Positions 13,146 to 15,088 of a stretch of DNA of 15,088 nt are shown one piece after another. This DNA comes from CAVTZP01 sp964456815. Its GTDB lineage: Bacteria > Chloroflexota > Dehalococcoidia > Dehalococcoidales > BS750m-G39. The stretch is from positions 1 through 15,088 of the forward strand of contig CAYWCO010000017.1 of NCBI GenBank assembly GCA_964456815.1, given 5' to 3'. The notes below the pieces were generated by a model that did no database searches, was not told the DNA's origin, and saw only the letters and a program-made list of their open reading frames with translations. The translations under genes were made by a program, and so were the position numbers. How positions within the stretch are numbered: position 1 is the stretch's first letter; each line of letters begins with the position of its first letter.

Positions 13146-14018
13146 ATGGTCTTGGAAGTTTTAGGCGACTTATCTACTCCCGTAATTATGGGACTTCTGC
13201 TAGGCGGATTATACGCATTAATCGCCTTGGGTCTATCGCTAGTTTTCGGGGTTATGAAACTGATAAACATAGCTCACGGAGACCTGGTGGTGTTCGGCAG
13301 CTACTTTGCCTATGCGGCAATGACCATGTGGGGGATAGACCCTATTCTAAGCTTAGTCATGGGTGTACCCCTGTTGTTTATAATCGGTTTTGCTATTCAG
13401 AAATATCTCATGAGCCGAGCCTTTGCAGTATCAATGGAAGCTCCGTTGATAATCGCCATTGGGATTTCTCTGATACTTCAAAATACTTACCAGATTATCT
13501 GGTCTCCGATGTCACGGGGTTTAACCACATCTTATAGCCTTGGAGGTTTTAGTCTTGGTGGCGCCGTTGTACCGATAGTATATCTGCTCGATTTTATTGC
13601 CGCTTTAGTGGTGATGCTTCTTCTCCGCGAATTCCTGAAGAGAACTTATTTGGGCAAGGCTATCTCTGCTGCCTCTCAGGATAAGCGAGGGGCTCATCTG
13701 ATGGGGATAAATACTGGCCGCGTGTATGCCTTCGCTTTCGCCATTGCTATGGCAACTGCTGCTATAGCCGGTGTGTTTCTGGGACTAACCTTTCCCTTTA
13801 CCCCCACATCAGGAGTCTCCTTTCTCATCATTGCCTTTGGCGTGATAATAATAGGAGGTTTAGGAAGCATGCTGGGGACATTTATCGGGGGCTTGGTCTT
13901 AGGATTAGCTCAGACTCTTGGTGGCTATTTCCTTGGTGCTGCCGCTCAGATGCTTTTTGCTTACCTCATAGTGCTTGTAGTATTAGCCGTAAGGCCGCAA
14001 GGCATATTCGGACGTTGA
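13146..14018 (+). CDS. livH: Liv-type ABC importer permease LivH
   Basis: A 290-residue membrane permease with about eight hydrophobic helices. Family landmarks: LVFGVMKLINIAHGD (32-46), the cytoplasmic ATPase-contact loop around AISAASQDKRGAHLMGINTGRVYAFAF (172-198), GGLGSMLGTFIGG (237-249) and the terminal VRPQGIFGR. This N-terminal NIAHGD pattern separates LivH from LivM. Length is typical. The ATG follows TTAGGA at about 10 bases; livF ends 22 bases upstream and livM starts 7 bases downstream. It forms the membrane pore with LivM; substrate specificity resides mainly in the binding protein. Confidence 0.92.
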   Translation: MVLEVLGDLSTPVIMGLLLGGLYALIALGLSLVFGVMKLINIAHGDLVVFGSYFAYAAMTMWGIDPILSLVMGVPLLFIIGFAIQKYLMSRAFAVSMEAPLIIAIGISLILQNTYQIIWSPMSRGLTTSYSLGGFSLGGAVVPIVYLLDFIAALVVMLLLREFLKRTYLGKAISAASQDKRGAHLMGINTGRVYAFAFAIAMATAAIAGVFLGLTFPFTPTSGVSFLIIAFGVIIIGGLGSMLGTFIGGLVLGLAQTLGGYFLGAAAQMLFAYLIVLVVLAVRPQGIFGR

Positions 14019-14025
14019 ACGGAAC

Positions 14026-14997
14026 ATGAAAATAACTATCCAGCAATTGAGAATAAGACTGATACTGCCGGTAGTACTCATAGCCGTGCTGGCGATATTC
14101 CCGCTATTAGGGGTACCCCGTAGTTGGTTTCTTTACCTCTTTCTCTTTTTTATATACCTAGCTATGGCCAATATGTGGAATTTGCTTGCTGGTTATAGTG
14201 GTCTGATGTGCCTGTGCCCGGCTGCGTTCATCGGGCTGGGAGGGTACACCATAGCAATATTTACCTGGCTTGGTTTGCCTTATTACCTCGGAATAATAGG
14301 GGGAGCTATAGTAGCTGCCGCATTTGCTCTGCTCATATCTGTTCCCGTCTTTAGACTGAGAGGCATATATTTCGCCATCGGAACACTAGTTGTACCTGAA
14401 GCACTGAGGATTGTATTTTTCCTCTGGAAACCAGTTGGAGGTGAGATGCAGGGCGGGGGCGCGGGCTATATGGTAAAAGGTATAGGTGGGGTTTCCATGG
14501 CGGAGGTTTACTGGCTGGCTCTTGCTATCGGGATTATATCAATTTTCCTTATGCGAATAATTTTGCGCTCCAGGCTGGGACTGGGGCTTGCCGCCATTCG
14601 CGATAACGATAGAACTGCTGCTAGTTCCGGAGTAGATGTTTTTAAATTAAAGTTGTACTCCTTTATCATTGCCGCCTTCGTAATAGGAATGGCTGGAGCC
14701 ATCTTCTACATTTACCAGGGGTATATAGAGCCAGCAAGCGCTTTTAACGTACGATGGCTAATGACAATAATGCTCGCTGCCGTCATAGGAGGCATGAGCA
14801 CTGAAGAAGGGCCGATTGTAGGAACAATCATCGTTGTCTTTTTGCACTTCCTGCTAAGCAGATACGCTGGAATCAGCCTGCTCATACAGGGCGTAATACT
14901 GGTCGGTATAATGTTACTGGCACCGCAAGGTATTATGGGTTTCCTACGCAAGACTCGAGCTTACCGCTCCCTGTTGCAATTAGCTACCAGGCGATGA
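14026..14997 (+). CDS. livM: Liv-type ABC importer permease LivM
   Basis: A 323-residue membrane permease, partner of LivH. Hydrophobic helices are spread along its length, starting at about residues 11-30. The family pattern around FRLRGIYFAIGTLVVPEALR (109-128) is present, with VVP where many LivM have a GFGE-like stretch. The ATPase-contact loop is GLGLAAIRDNDRTAASSGV (185-203). IGGMSTEEGPIVGT (254-267) and the late LAPQGIMGFLRK complete the match. It begins 7 bases after livH with no clear ribosome site of its own, suggesting translational coupling. It is the last gene seen of the importer set. Confidence 0.92.
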   Translation: MKITIQQLRIRLILPVVLIAVLAIFPLLGVPRSWFLYLFLFFIYLAMANMWNLLAGYSGLMCLCPAAFIGLGGYTIAIFTWLGLPYYLGIIGGAIVAAAFALLISVPVFRLRGIYFAIGTLVVPEALRIVFFLWKPVGGEMQGGGAGYMVKGIGGVSMAEVYWLALAIGIISIFLMRIILRSRLGLGLAAIRDNDRTAASSGVDVFKLKLYSFIIAAFVIGMAGAIFYIYQGYIEPASAFNVRWLMTIMLAAVIGGMSTEEGPIVGTIIVVFLHFLLSRYAGISLLIQGVILVGIMLLAPQGIMGFLRKTRAYRSLLQLATRR

Positions 14998-15006
14998 GCT
15001 AATGGC

Positions 15007-15087
15007 AAAAGTCACGGGAGACCTGAAAAGACTGGTTGCATTTTAGCCAAAATGTATTTATTTCTCCTTTTAACCCGTGTCTTTTTT
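15007..15087 (+). terminator. possible long-armed terminator structure after livM
   Basis: AAAAGTCACGGG (15007-15018) can pair with CCCGTGTCTTTT (15074-15085), 11 pairs around one T-T mismatch, followed by the end of a T-run. Inside the 55-base loop, CATTTT-AGCC-AAAATG (15039-15054) forms a perfect 6-bp hairpin. The long loop is unlike a simple intrinsic terminator and the window ends here, so this is tentative. Confidence 0.3.
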
Positions 15088-15088
15088 C

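Noticed and set aside
1..15088. CRISPR arrays, tRNA/rRNA genes, insertion sequences, phage or defence genes
   Set aside because: No regularly spaced repeats, no transposase or integrase frames, and no tRNA-like folds were seen on either strand.

Overview
The window is dense bacterial chromosome: 17 genes, all intergenic gaps under 300 bases, strong AGGAGG-type ribosome binding sites, and no RNA genes, insertion sequences, phage genes or CRISPR arrays that I can see. Gene content suggests an anaerobic organic-acid or aromatic degrader. A lipoprotein solute-binding protein, a beta-keto acid cleavage enzyme, a thiolase with a long N-terminal insertion and a four-cysteine mini-protein of a kind I associate with Dehalococcoidia make an uncultured Chloroflexota member plausible. 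This taxonomic guess is tentative.

Layout. (1) 21-2464, minus strand: a housekeeping operon read corA - yhhQ (queuosine-precursor transporter family) - metallo-beta-lactamase-fold hydrolase. (2) 2553-2726, plus strand: a 57-residue Cys4 mini-protein, apparently with a near-leaderless transcript, ending 2 bases from the convergent thiolase gene. (3) 2729-5669, minus strand: enoyl-CoA hydratase - 3-hydroxybutyryl-CoA dehydrogenase - thiolase. (4) 5670-5951: a divergent control region with two sigma-70-like promoters back to back. (5) 5952-9969, plus strand: SDR oxidoreductase - cyclase-family metal hydrolase - small cupin - second 3-hydroxyacyl dehydrogenase - BKACE (DUF849) enzyme. (6) 9970-14997, plus strand: a near-consensus promoter, then a complete Liv-type (HAAT) ABC importer: lipoprotein binding protein, LivG, LivF, LivH, LivM. 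A possible terminator structure fills the end.

How it fits together. The plus-strand catabolic genes carry, in reaction order, the enzyme classes of the clostridial phloroglucinol pathway: an SDR reductase (phloroglucinol to dihydrophloroglucinol), a metal-dependent cyclohydrolase (ring opening to 3-hydroxy-5-oxohexanoate), a dehydrogenase (to 3,5-dioxohexanoate, triacetate) and a BKACE lyase (triacetate plus acetyl-CoA to acetoacetyl-CoA plus acetoacetate). The divergent thiolase/hydroxybutyryl-CoA dehydrogenase/hydratase genes would process the acetoacetyl-CoA, and the Liv importer could bring in the substrate or a precursor. The enzyme families are seen in the sequence; the substrate (phloroglucinol or another cyclic 1,3-diketone) is inference. 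An unexplained cupin without the usual histidine ligands sits in the middle of the set and is the main possible novelty. No acetoacetate-activating enzyme, transcriptional regulator or upstream aromatic-processing enzyme is present in the window.
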